Source: Chryseobacterium sp.
GTDB taxonomy: Bacteria > Bacteroidota > Bacteroidia > Flavobacteriales > Weeksellaceae
Assembly: GCA_030146295.1 (NCBI GenBank)
Contig: JASLCD010000130.1
Span: 1 to 37,148, forward strand
DNA: 37,148 nt
Direction: 5' to 3'
Part shown: positions 27,288 through 34,831 of the stretch, piece after piece
Layout of the letters: each line of letters begins with the position of its first letter
How positions within the stretch are numbered: the first letter of the stretch is position 1
Notes under the pieces: model-generated
Database searches by the model: none
What the model was told of the DNA's origin: nothing
Seen by the model: only the letters and a program-made list of their open reading frames with translations
Position numbers and translations under genes: made by a program

Positions 27288-27752
27288 ATGAAAAATATAA
27301 GCGACAAAACTTATTCTGATGCTGTAAAAGGATTAGATGAAAAAATATTAAATGACTGTGATTCTTGGTATAATTATGTTTTAAATTTACTTTTAAGTGA
27401 ACAAGTTGCCTATACTGTAGCTTTACTTAATTGGCAGGTCGAAAATGGTGGATTTCATCAGTATTTTTTCAATTCTTATGGACAATTTGCTTATTTAACT
27501 ATAAAAAATCTAAAATTAATAGGAGCGTTCCAAAAAGCTGACTTATTAGATACTGCAACCCATCTTGTTAATGAAGAATATCTGATTGAAGAAACTTCTA
27601 GACATTTAATTTTTAATAGAGAATTATCAAAAATTGTAGATTTCGACGAGGTATTATTCAATAAACTAAATGAATTGGATGATAAATATTATAATATGGA
27701 AGATGAGAATATTTTTGATTTATTACAACGATATTTAGAAAATCATGAATGA
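27288..27752 (+). CDS. DUF4375 (DMP19-like) immunity-type protein
   Basis: From the ATG at 27288 the product has 154 residues; a TTG at 27273 would add five. The central phrase NGGFHQYFFNSYGQFA (residues 53-68) is the hallmark of DUF4375, the family of Neisseria DMP19, an acidic DNA-mimic. DUF4375 proteins often sit in immunity clusters next to polymorphic toxins. The protein is acidic throughout. It overlaps the next gene by eight bases. It probably protects against a nuclease-type toxin other than the one encoded here, but the cognate toxin is not in the window. Confidence 0.8.
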   Translation: MKNISDKTYSDAVKGLDEKILNDCDSWYNYVLNLLLSEQVAYTVALLNWQVENGGFHQYFFNSYGQFAYLTIKNLKLIGAFQKADLLDTATHLVNEEYLIEETSRHLIFNRELSKIVDFDEVLFNKLNELDDKYYNMEDENIFDLLQRYLENHE

Positions 27753-28077
27753 TAAATTTGAATATACAAATGACTATTTGTCTTTTATAAATGATTTAAA
27801 AGACTTAGTAATTTCTTCAGATTCTGGTTATATTGAATTGTTTCCATTAGATGAACTGGAAGAAATAAATAAAGAATATCAAACAGACGAATATGCACCT
27901 AATTTTATTGCGATTGGCACTAATGGAAGTAGTGTTGGAATATTTATAAATAAAGAGAATAAGCAAATTTATTCAATCCCATTTGTTGGAATGGAGGAAA
28001 GTGATGCTGTATTGTTGGCAAATTCATTTTCAGAATTTATTTATAAGTTTGAAAGCGGGGAATTGGAAATATATTAA
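27745..28077 (+). CDS. SMI1/KNR4 (SUKH) family immunity-type protein
   Basis: The 110-residue acidic protein has the SUKH core pattern IELFPLDELEEINKEYQTDE followed by NFIAIGTNGSSVGIFINKEN. SUKH proteins are the most common immunity family for bacterial nuclease toxins. It is a little shorter than typical members (about 120-150), missing part of the N-terminal helix region. It overlaps the DUF4375 gene upstream and is three bases from the next gene, so the set is one operon. Confidence 0.8.
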   Translation: MNDKFEYTNDYLSFINDLKDLVISSDSGYIELFPLDELEEINKEYQTDEYAPNFIAIGTNGSSVGIFINKENKQIYSIPFVGMEESDAVLLANSFSEFIYKFESGELEIY

Positions 28078-28080
28078 TCT

Positions 28081-28497
28081 ATGTATAAACTTATTGAACC
28101 AGAGGTCGCAGGAGGCTTGGGTGAACAAACCCAAATGGATAATTCTTTTTTTTCTCCTCTTATTAAAAATCTTCATTACGAATTTGAAGGCTGGTTAGGA
28201 GATGATATTTTAGAATCCTTTCCATGCTACATAGTGACAGAGAGGCTTAGAGAAGGTATTGAACTTGAAAAACTGACAGGCGTTAGTTTTGACAAAGTTT
28301 TAATTTCCAAATCTGAAACTTTTTTAGAACTTTATCCTGATAGAGAACTTCCAAATTTCTTTTGGGCAAAAATAAACGGAGAATCAAATAAGGCTGATTT
28401 CTTTATTACGGAAAAAAATGGTTTGGCAATATCTGAAAGAGTTTATTTATTATTGGAAAATTATAATATAGACCAAGCGGATATTGAAGATTTATAA
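28081..28497 (+). CDS. Immunity-type protein of unrecognised family
   Basis: The 138-residue protein begins MYKLIEPEVAGGLGEQTQMD and continues LHYEFEGWLGDDILESFPCY. The 'EVAGGLGE ... GWLGDDILESFPC' signature recurs, as I remember it, in small proteins of toxin-immunity clusters of Gram-negative bacteria, possibly an Imm family of Pfam, but I cannot name it with certainty. It is mixed alpha/beta with no enzyme motif and has no signal peptide. Its position in a tight run of small acidic genes supports an immunity role. Confidence 0.6.
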   Translation: MYKLIEPEVAGGLGEQTQMDNSFFSPLIKNLHYEFEGWLGDDILESFPCYIVTERLREGIELEKLTGVSFDKVLISKSETFLELYPDRELPNFFWAKINGESNKADFFITEKNGLAISERVYLLLENYNIDQADIEDL

Positions 28498-28558
28498 TGT
28501 TTGTTTTAAGTCTCTTATCAATAGTATTAAAGGCAAGATAATAATTAACACAATTAAT

Positions 28559-28915
28559 ATGGAAAGAATTTACACCTTAGAAAGTTTTAGTGAACTGGAT
28601 ATTGATACAAAAAGTTTTATTATTGAAGATTTGTTATCGGATGATTATTATGATAGGCAAACAGATCTTTTTACTTTGGATATTGGAGTAGAATATACTC
28701 GTGAAGTACAGGAAAAACATGAGATACTCTTTGAAAGTTTAATTGAAGAATTAACATTAAAATTATTCTCAGATAAAAAAGAATTAAAATATGATTTTGA
28801 AAAGAATAAATTGGCATCAACAATAAGGAACGAAGCAATTGATAACATGATAAGAAAAAATGGATTTGCTACAATCAGGCCTAATGATAGCTCATTTGAT
28901 CCTAAAAATAATTAG
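28559..28915 (+). CDS. Small acidic protein, immunity-type, unknown family
   Basis: The start at 28559 gives 118 residues. An in-frame ATG at 28484 lies within the previous gene and would add 25 basic residues unlike the rest, so it is not preferred. The protein reads MERIYTLESFSELDIDTKSF, then a Lys/Glu-rich helical part and a disordered tail. No family is recognised. Membership of the immunity array is inferred from position and composition. Confidence 0.5.
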   Translation: MERIYTLESFSELDIDTKSFIIEDLLSDDYYDRQTDLFTLDIGVEYTREVQEKHEILFESLIEELTLKLFSDKKELKYDFEKNKLASTIRNEAIDNMIRKNGFATIRPNDSSFDPKNN

Positions 28916-28952
28916 ATGAATTATAACTTCAGTAAAGTAATAATATAAGAAA

Positions 28953-29426
28953 ATGGATAATATTTTTGCAGACAGTACTATTGTCTCTATTACAGTAGCT
29001 AAAATTGATAATAAAAAATTAAATAAGACGATTTTTAATCAGTTAAATACGGGAAATCCTTTTGGTGTTCAGTTTGTTTTCAAAGGTGATAAAATATTGG
29101 GTTATGTAAACTCGAGTGATGGAACATGGATTATTTACACCATAAATGAGCGAATATTCAAATGTCATCAAAATGAATTATTTCTTCCCAAGAAAAGTAG
29201 TTTTATCCGCGATGATTTAAGAATTTTGTTTACTCCGGAAGAAAAAGAAGATTTTATTGAAAGGAATAAGATAAAATTACAAGAACTGGAAATGATGAAT
29301 AATGATTATCTTTTCGATCGTTTCAATAACGAGAATATAGAGGAGTTGATTTCAGCCTATAATAAAGCAGAGGAGAATAGATTAAAATTATTAGAGGAGT
29401 TAAGAACAAGGCAAATTTTTTTATAA
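28953..29426 (+). CDS. Unknown cytoplasmic protein in immunity array
   Basis: The 157-residue protein has a beta-rich N-terminal half (MDNIFADSTIVSITVAKIDN, then YVNSSDGTWIIYTINERIFK) and a long charged helix at the end (ENIEELISAYNKAEENRLKL). There is no signal peptide or enzyme motif. One base separates its stop from the next, damaged gene. It may be another immunity protein; no family is recognised. Confidence 0.5.
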   Translation: MDNIFADSTIVSITVAKIDNKKLNKTIFNQLNTGNPFGVQFVFKGDKILGYVNSSDGTWIIYTINERIFKCHQNELFLPKKSSFIRDDLRILFTPEEKEDFIERNKIKLQELEMMNNDYLFDRFNNENIEELISAYNKAEENRLKLLEELRTRQIFL

Positions 29427-29427
29427 C

Positions 29428-29759
29428 ATGGAAGAAGCAATCATTACACAAAAAACATTCGTACACATATCATACTAGAAGATTCATACAGTTATAATGT
29501 AGATTTGACTATCGGCCTAACTCAGGGGAATGATTTTTATTTGAAAATTGTTTATTTAGATTTAAAGCTGGAGGATTTGAAACACTTGGATGATTTGTTT
29601 AAACAAACAAAAGAATTAAAAATACAATCTGAATTTTTCGAAAAAGAAGATTATAGTATAGAATATATTGTTGTTGAGAAATCTTATATGAATAGCAGTA
29701 TGGAAGTTTGTTGGAAATGTTTATCAGATACACCCGGATCATTGATTATAGGCTTATAG
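29428..29759 (+). pseudogene. Frameshifted small immunity-type gene
   Basis: The ATG at 29428 opens MEEAIITQKTFVHI and hits a stop at 29476-29478. In the next frame, reading continues without a stop from about 29469 as ILEDSYSYNVDLTIGLTQGN and runs to 29759. The two pieces join with the loss of one base near 29469, giving a protein of about 110 residues. The start codon sits one base after the previous stop, as expected for an operon gene. An ATG-like restart at 29505 would yield a truncated product. A sequencing error in the assembly is the alternative explanation. Confidence 0.65.
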
Positions 29760-29783
29760 ATATACTTTTTTTAGAAAGGTTTT

Positions 29784-29806
29784 AATGCGACATTCTTTGT
29801 CGCATT
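29784..29806 (+). terminator. Hairpin ending the immunity array
   Basis: AATGCGAC (29784-29791) pairs with GTCGCATT (29799-29806), with a 7-nt loop and a modest T-rich tail. It separates the immunity array from the tandem paralogues. Confidence 0.55.
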
Positions 29807-29859
29807 TGTTATTTAGTTTCGTAATACAAAATTACATATTTAAATTAAAATAGTTAAAA

Positions 29860-30636
29860 ATGGAAGCGGAAAAAAAGAAATTAAATGAACTCGAAGAAGA
29901 CTTATTTATCACTACAGTATTATCCTATGAATCTGAATTTATACAACATTTAGAAAAATGTATGGATATTTGTTTTATAGGATTGCAAGGGATATTTGAA
30001 GAAAAAGAACCAGCTATAGAGGATGAGGTTATAGAACTTTCAAAAGCTATGCAGAGTGCTGTAGAAGAACGTTTTTTAATCACCGATCATTTGAAGGAAA
30101 TATTCAAAGAGTTTGATTATGCTATAGATAATGGAAAAATTTATTTTAGGAACAATTGTATTTTAAAAATCTTTTCACGCTACCTTTCGCACGAAAAAAG
30201 ATTGGAATTTGATAAAGGTGATGAGTTTTTTGATTTTTTGTTTTATTTCTATTATTTAAATGGGTCGGAGTACAAAGAAACCGCACAAGAAATCCTGGTA
30301 GAATTTTTACTGAATCTGTTTCATTATATCATCTATAGAGACTTCTTAAAGCTAAGCTGTTTTTTCAATAAAGACTTTCTTATTTCTCCAAATGATAATC
30401 ACATTCCCATCAGAATTGCCATATTAGATTCCCTAAACCTCATCAGTGATCTGAATAATAATGTTCCTAATAAAGAAAATATATACAGGATTATTCATGC
30501 TATTGTTGGTGGAAACGAAAACAATGTAAAAAAATATTGTCTTTCTTTGATTGGGAAAAATAGCCTTTCACAAAAGCAGATCACTAAAAAACATAAAGAG
30601 TTTGCAAAAAAATATATTAATGAGAAGAAAATGTAA
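29860..30636 (+). CDS. Unknown protein, tandem paralogue copy 1
   Basis: The 258-residue protein is mostly helical and acidic. It opens KLNELEEDLFITTVLSYESE and ends with a highly conserved stretch: NDNHIPIRIAILDSLNLISD, NKENIYRIIHAIVGGNENNV, KKYCLSLIGKNSLSQKQITK and a Lys-rich end. The next gene encodes a relative of nearly the same length. The C-terminal 90 residues are far more alike between the copies than the middle, which hints at a shared interaction module with a variable sensor or target part. No signal peptide, HTH or enzyme motif is evident. It lies between the immunity array and the element core, so it could belong to either. Confidence 0.6.
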   Translation: MEAEKKKLNELEEDLFITTVLSYESEFIQHLEKCMDICFIGLQGIFEEKEPAIEDEVIELSKAMQSAVEERFLITDHLKEIFKEFDYAIDNGKIYFRNNCILKIFSRYLSHEKRLEFDKGDEFFDFLFYFYYLNGSEYKETAQEILVEFLLNLFHYIIYRDFLKLSCFFNKDFLISPNDNHIPIRIAILDSLNLISDLNNNVPNKENIYRIIHAIVGGNENNVKKYCLSLIGKNSLSQKQITKKHKEFAKKYINEKKM

Positions 30637-30757
30637 ATAGCCTAAATATTTCTTTGTTTAAAAAAATTATGTTTCATAAACACTAATAGATTTATTTGTA
30701 AAGCTTTGTTACTTCAATTGTTTTTAAATAGATTTATCTAACACAAAAACTAATACA

Positions 30758-31540
30758 ATGGAAGATGTAAATAGATTACAAGAATTAGAAGAAGATTTAT
30801 TTCTATGGAATGTTTTAGCGTATGAGTCAATTCTCATCCGAAACTTAGAAATGGCGATGAATATAATTTTTAGAAATTTTAATGAAGCTTTTCTAATTGA
30901 GGGGCCTATAGTTGAGGAAGAGTTGCAAATTATTGAAGATGAAATGAAAGAGGATTTATTTGAGAAATTTTCTCTTACAGAAAATTTAAAAAAGATATTT
31001 TCAACATTTGAATATGCTCTTAATGAAAAAAATAACAGGATTTATTTTGAGACAGACAATATTCTCACAATATTTGCTGAATACTTAAGAGACTTGAAGT
31101 CTGAACTTGAATTTGATATAAAAGATCCTCTTTTTGATCTTATGTTTTACCTTTATTTTTCTGATTCTGTTGAATGCAAAAATGAGTCTATCCAGATCTT
31201 ATCAAATTTCTGTCAAAAGCTATATGGATTTATACTTTATAATGATTTTATTAGTATTATTCGATTTTCGAATCGTGATTTTGTAGTATCTCCTAGCGAT
31301 AATCATATCCCTATCAGGATTGCGATGTTAAATTCTTTAAATTTAATTAATGAATTAAATAATACCGTCCCAAATAAGGAAAATATCTATCGTATTGTCC
31401 ATGCAATAGTTGGTGGAAATGAAGATAATGTGAAGAAGTATTGCCTTTCCTTAATAGGGCAGAATAGCACATCCCAGAAGCAGATAACTAAAAAGCACTT
31501 AGAATTTGCACAAAGATATATTAATGAAAAGAAACTGTAA
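30758..31540 (+). CDS. Unknown protein, tandem paralogue copy 2
   Basis: The 260-residue protein is the second copy. It opens RLQELEEDLFLWNVLAYESI, and its C-terminus reads SDNHIPIRIAMLNSLNLINE, NKENIYRIVHAIVGGNEDNV, KKYCLSLIGQNSTSQKQITK. By eye about 80 percent of the last 90 residues match copy 1, against perhaps 30-40 percent in the first 165. The copies are separated by 121 bases, enough for a separate promoter. Function is unknown. Confidence 0.6.
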   Translation: MEDVNRLQELEEDLFLWNVLAYESILIRNLEMAMNIIFRNFNEAFLIEGPIVEEELQIIEDEMKEDLFEKFSLTENLKKIFSTFEYALNEKNNRIYFETDNILTIFAEYLRDLKSELEFDIKDPLFDLMFYLYFSDSVECKNESIQILSNFCQKLYGFILYNDFISIIRFSNRDFVVSPSDNHIPIRIAMLNSLNLINELNNTVPNKENIYRIVHAIVGGNEDNVKKYCLSLIGQNSTSQKQITKKHLEFAQRYINEKKL

Positions 31541-31617
31541 TTTAAATTAAAATGGACCCCAACTATACCCCATCCATACCCCTGATTAATAAAATACGGT
31601 AAGTATAATTTCAACCT

Positions 31618-31651
31618 TTGTATTGTGAAACAAATAAAACCCACAATACAA
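31618..31651 (+). promoter_or_regulatory. 10-bp inverted repeat reaching the start codon of the HTH gene
   Basis: TTGTATTGTG (31618-31627) and CACAATACAA (31642-31651) are perfect inverted copies with 14 bases between; the last base of the right arm is the A of the ATG. It may be an operator for the gene's own HTH product or an mRNA hairpin hiding the start. Confidence 0.55.
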
Positions 31652-31929
31652 TGGAATCTATAAATTTTATCGGGGTAGAACCCGAGATCCTCATCAACGA
31701 AATTGTAAGTAAGGTTAAAGAATCCTTACTTACAGATCTGGAAAAAACCTTCAGAGAAAATGAACCGAAACGATACCTCTCCGCAGAAGACATCTGCGAA
31801 CGTTTTGGTGTGACCAAACCCACGATTCATGAATGGCGCAAACGTGGAATACTCAAATCCTATAAACTTGGTGCAAGAGTTTATTACAGGCTGGACGAGA
31901 TAGAAAATGCAATGATTGTTAACGATTAA
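31651..31929 (+). CDS. Excisionase-type HTH protein
   Basis: From the ATG at 31651 the product has 92 residues. The C-terminal half is a MerR/excisionase-like winged HTH: YLSAEDICERFGVTKPTIHE, then WRKRGILKSYKLGARVYYRL. Such HTH_17 proteins beside replication genes are a constant feature of Bacteroidota mobile elements, where some act as excisionase or as regulator of excision. The N-terminal part (INFIGVEPEILINEIVSKVK) is helical and typical of this subgroup. An upstream ATG at 31618 would lie within the inverted repeat and is not favoured. Confidence 0.85.
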   Translation: MESINFIGVEPEILINEIVSKVKESLLTDLEKTFRENEPKRYLSAEDICERFGVTKPTIHEWRKRGILKSYKLGARVYYRLDEIENAMIVND

Positions 31930-31936
31930 ATTTTCT

Positions 31937-32377
31937 ATGATGCCATTTTCTATTAACAATCAAGAATACATAAGCATTATCTATCAGTTAGATAAAGTTA
32001 AAAAGACCTTTCGACAGTATAAAAGACAAGGGCTACAACAATCTGTTAAAGAGAATCTTTTCGCTGAACTGATCCGTATCGAAAAAAACAACGGTTATAA
32101 TACCTTTAGTGGATTCAATAATCTTTTACGGCTTCGTGATACCTCCAATTGGTCTGTATGTACAAAATTTGGATTAAAACCGACAGGAATTAGTAGTTTC
32201 TATCATACAGATGTATTTGTAGGAAATAAAAGAAATTTATGTATTGTCTGGTATCCGAAAGATTGCCAGTTAACTGAACTCAGTATTTTTCCAAAATTTT
32301 ATCCGTGTGAAAAATCTGAATTAGCAGAGAGAATAAAAGAACTCGCTCAAAGTATAGCCCATAAAAAAGGAATATAA
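31937..32377 (+). CDS. Unknown small protein of element core
   Basis: From the ATG at 31937 the product has 146 residues; another ATG follows directly. It reads MMPFSINNQEYISIIYQLDK, then RIEKNNGYNTFSGFNNLLRL and TGISSFYHTDVFVGNKRNLC. It is only seven bases downstream of the HTH gene, so the two are co-transcribed. I recall similar genes between excisionase-like and replication genes in Flavobacteriia elements, but I know of no function. Confidence 0.55.
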   Translation: MMPFSINNQEYISIIYQLDKVKKTFRQYKRQGLQQSVKENLFAELIRIEKNNGYNTFSGFNNLLRLRDTSNWSVCTKFGLKPTGISSFYHTDVFVGNKRNLCIVWYPKDCQLTELSIFPKFYPCEKSELAERIKELAQSIAHKKGI

Positions 32378-32448
32378 AAGCTTATATCCCTTTTGTTATT
32401 CAAACTTTGACAAATGTCTAACTTTTTGTCTTTACAAAGATAAGAATT

Positions 32449-33393
32449 ATGCCGATTGACTTTGTAAAAATTCAGTATATGGATAAAGATTATGAGCTTC
32501 CAATCGACAAGACCGATTTTATTATTTCTGTAAACAATGAAACCGGAGAAACCGACAATAAGAAAGAGGGGGAATATTTCGGAATGAAGATTATCAAATA
32601 TGCTTCCGGTCGGGTAATGATAAAGGGGAGTATTCACAAATTTTTTAACCGTACCGATTTTAACGGGAATGATTTTGATATGAAAAACTTTTCCTCAGCA
32701 TTACAAGACCTTGAAATGGAATTAGGGCTGAACCATAAATGTTGCAGATTGGAAAATATTGAAATTGGGACCAATATCCAATTACCATTTGATCCTAACG
32801 TGATATTACAAAATTTACTTTTTCACCGATCAATAGAATTTAATAAAACTATTTCAGGTTCTTTTTATTATCAGTCTGCCAAAACAGAATATATTATTAA
32901 GATTTATAATAAAACTGCACAGTATAAGAAAAGGTTAAAAAGGATAGTCCAAAAACCCAATATAAAAAATGAACAGGATCAGGAAGAAATAAGTTTTCTG
33001 AAAGAAACAATAGAAAAGCAACTTAAGACCAATATCTTACGATTTGAAATCAAATTTTTGAAAATGAATATACTAAACAATTTTGGACTTGTGCATTTAG
33101 CCGATATTGCAAAGCCTGAAATAATTGAATCTCTTAACAGCCTTTTATTAAAAGAGTTTCAGGAAGTTCATTTCTACGATAACACAATGGATGAAAGTAA
33201 AATGACAGGATCGGAAGTTAATAAGCTCAAAGATTACAGAAATCCTAATTATTGGATTAACCTCAACAAAAAAGATAAATATTACCACAAAAACAGATTT
33301 GAAAAAATGACATTGAAATATTCTCAAAATTTGAAAGGTAAAGTTTCGGAATTAATTAAACAAAAGATAGAAAGATTGACAGCAAAAGTTTAG
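32449..33393 (+). CDS. Replication initiator resembling phage/plasmid II/X family
   Basis: The 314-residue protein shows the pattern of the phage/plasmid replication protein II/X group: GRVMIKGSIHKFFNRTDFNG, then a short amphipathic helix, then RLENIEIGTNIQLPFDPNVI, a YIIKIYNKTAQYKKR strand ('K-x-Y-x-K' with the tyrosine) and ILRFEIKFLKMNILNNFG. In filamentous phages and some plasmids the family nicks the origin to start rolling-circle replication. Tyr914 of the catalytic region, or its equivalent, cannot be fixed by eye. The length is slightly short against f1 pII (410). Iteron-like repeats lie just past its stop. The call rests on remembered family motifs and not on a search. Confidence 0.6.
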   Translation: MPIDFVKIQYMDKDYELPIDKTDFIISVNNETGETDNKKEGEYFGMKIIKYASGRVMIKGSIHKFFNRTDFNGNDFDMKNFSSALQDLEMELGLNHKCCRLENIEIGTNIQLPFDPNVILQNLLFHRSIEFNKTISGSFYYQSAKTEYIIKIYNKTAQYKKRLKRIVQKPNIKNEQDQEEISFLKETIEKQLKTNILRFEIKFLKMNILNNFGLVHLADIAKPEIIESLNSLLLKEFQEVHFYDNTMDESKMTGSEVNKLKDYRNPNYWINLNKKDKYYHKNRFEKMTLKYSQNLKGKVSELIKQKIERLTAKV

Positions 33394-33477
33394 ACTTTTT
33401 ATCAGCAATTTTAATTAAGCTGAAAAACAAATGTTTGGACTTTTTTACCATTCAGATATAGAGTAAAAAAGTCTAAA
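33389..33477. repeat. Three TTTRGACTTTTTTA repeats, possible replication origin
   Basis: Copies lie at 33389-33401 (TTTAGACTTTTTA), 33434-33447 (TTTGGACTTTTTTA) and, inverted, 33464-33477 (TAAAAAAGTCTAAA). The last two form an 11-bp perfect inverted repeat (33438-33448 with 33463-33473) with a 14-base loop. The first overlaps the stop codon of the replication gene. Confidence 0.5.
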
Positions 33478-33501
33478 TTCAGTACTTAAAATATTAAGGT
33501 T

Positions 33502-33819
33502 ATGAGAAAGAAAATTACGGCAGAAAAAAATGTCAAAAATGCCAATATGAAAAATTATGATTTGTCAAAAAATATGCAGCAAAATATAATAGAAAATAAA
33601 GAACGCGATAAAAAGATAAAACAGAATTTACAAGAACTGGAAAATGAAACCTTTGAACCGGATTTTGATTTTTCAATATTAGATGTTGAAATAGATGTAC
33701 CTGAACTTGTTGTGACAAAATTAGATATAGAAATACCAGAAATGGATATAGATATACCAAATTTAGTGGAAAACACAGATTTTGAGTTACCTGACATTGA
33801 TGTATTTATCGAAGAGTAA
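33502..33819 (+). CDS. Acidic repeat protein of unknown function
   Basis: The 105-residue protein has a basic N-terminal third (MRKKITAEKNVKNANMKNYD) and a strongly acidic remainder made of degenerate repeats of about eight residues: VEIDVPELVV, LDIEIPEMDIDIPNLV and FELPDIDVFIEE. The alternating Asp/Glu and Ile/Val/Pro pattern suggests an extended beta solenoid or a disordered chain. A DNA-mimic or binding partner of the replication protein is possible because of its place 108 bases downstream, but this is speculation. No family is recognised. Confidence 0.55.
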   Translation: MRKKITAEKNVKNANMKNYDLSKNMQQNIIENKERDKKIKQNLQELENETFEPDFDFSILDVEIDVPELVVTKLDIEIPEMDIDIPNLVENTDFELPDIDVFIEE

Positions 33820-34077
33820 AGGAGATTTGCAAAGAATATAAGTTGCTTTTAACAAGTGTAATTTTTGGACATATCTTTAAACGAATGTAAGTGCTATGAA
33901 TAAAGGGTTTCGCATGAAAACGTTCTGAAATACGTGGAAAGTTCCTTAATAATTTAGGTTATTAATTTAAACAAAACGACTTAGAAATTTTAAGGTGGCT
34001 TATTAAAATTTGATAAAGCAAGTGCTGGGATAAATAGCAAAGTATATCCAGAATACTAACAATTAAAAATAGAAATT

Positions 34078-34665
34078 ATGGGACGTTGGAGTAATTTTCC
34101 TGATGAGGTAGAGGGATTGAAATGCATTACTATCGCAGATTTAAAGAAACTGGGATATTTAAAGCCTAATATCTCTATGAATAGAAATCTTTTTTGGACT
34201 GATAAGAACGGAGAAAGAACGAGTTCAATTACAGTCATTATAGATACTGCTGAAACAAAAGGGAGTATCACCTTTGACTATACATATAATCAGTCTCAAA
34301 AGATCAATTATACTGTGCAGCTGATTACAATACCTGCAAACCTGGGAAATGGGTTGTTATGGTTTTTTGTATGTCCTAGTACATTAAAGGTATGTAGAAA
34401 ACTGCATTTAAATCGTGGTTATTTTCTTCACAGAACAGCTTTTAATGATGTGTATTATGAAAAGCAGTTACAATCTAAAAAGTGGAGGAATTGGGAAAAA
34501 GTGTTTGGTAGTTATATGGATGATAAATTGTATGAGCAGTTATACAAAAAGCATTTTAAGAAGTTTTATAATGGGAAACCTACTAAGAAATATCTTCAGA
34601 TAATGAAAAAAATAAAAACAAAAGAAGATATAGGTTTTCAGGATGTTGAAAAATTCTTAATATAA
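34078..34665 (+). CDS. Protein related to a zinc-ribbon family, motif degraded
   Basis: The 195-residue protein begins MGRWSNFPDEVEGLKCITIA, has a central WTDKNGERTSSITVIID and a later NGLLWFFVCPSTLKVCRKLH followed by HRTAFNDVYYEKQLQSKKWR. Its order resembles a widespread unnamed family with 'F-x-CP-x-C-GRRCRKLYL' and a second CxxC in the 'FACRHCHGLTYRSQ' part. Here the first Cys pair is only partly kept and the second is replaced by HRTAFNDVYYEKQ, so zinc binding is doubtful. In elements these genes often sit beside replication or recombination genes. A 258-base gap before it holds a TACGTG motif near 33932 but nothing firm. Confidence 0.5.
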   Translation: MGRWSNFPDEVEGLKCITIADLKKLGYLKPNISMNRNLFWTDKNGERTSSITVIIDTAETKGSITFDYTYNQSQKINYTVQLITIPANLGNGLLWFFVCPSTLKVCRKLHLNRGYFLHRTAFNDVYYEKQLQSKKWRNWEKVFGSYMDDKLYEQLYKKHFKKFYNGKPTKKYLQIMKKIKTKEDIGFQDVEKFLI

Positions 34666-34745
34666 CTATGTTCTTTCAATTGACTTACAATATTTTTAAA
34701 AAATTATATACAATAAATTAATGTAATTATATAGTATTGTTTTTT

Positions 34746-34753
34746 TTTGTATC
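34746..34753 (+). promoter_or_regulatory. Promoter -7 region before the 34832 gene
   Basis: A TATCTTTG element fitting TAnnTTTG lies at about 34750-34757, preceded by a TTG near 34737. It would start a transcript that begins with the hairpin at 34769-34794 and passes the left arm of the 15-bp inverted repeat. Confidence 0.4.
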
Positions 34754-34768
34754 TTTGTATAAATAAAA

Positions 34769-34794
34769 AATCTCTGTTGGAGCAGAGATTTTTA
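34769..34794 (+). promoter_or_regulatory. Perfect leader hairpin
   Basis: AAAAATCTCTG and CAGAGATTTTT form an 11-bp perfect stem with a short loop and trailing T residues, between the promoter-like site and the gene at 34832. It could act as an attenuator or leader terminator. Confidence 0.55.
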
Positions 34795-34797
34795 AGT

Positions 34798-34812
34798 TTA
34801 TCAAAGTGTTGC
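34798..34812 (+). repeat. 15-bp inverted repeat, left arm
   Basis: TTATCAAAGTGTTGC is the perfect reverse complement of 35490-35504. It ends 19 bases before the ATG at 34832. Confidence 0.75.
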
Positions 34813-34831
34813 AACAATTATAAATTAATTT

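Noticed and set aside
29860..31540. RteC-type regulators
   Set aside because: The length and helical tail are superficially similar, but the sequence motifs of RteC do not match.
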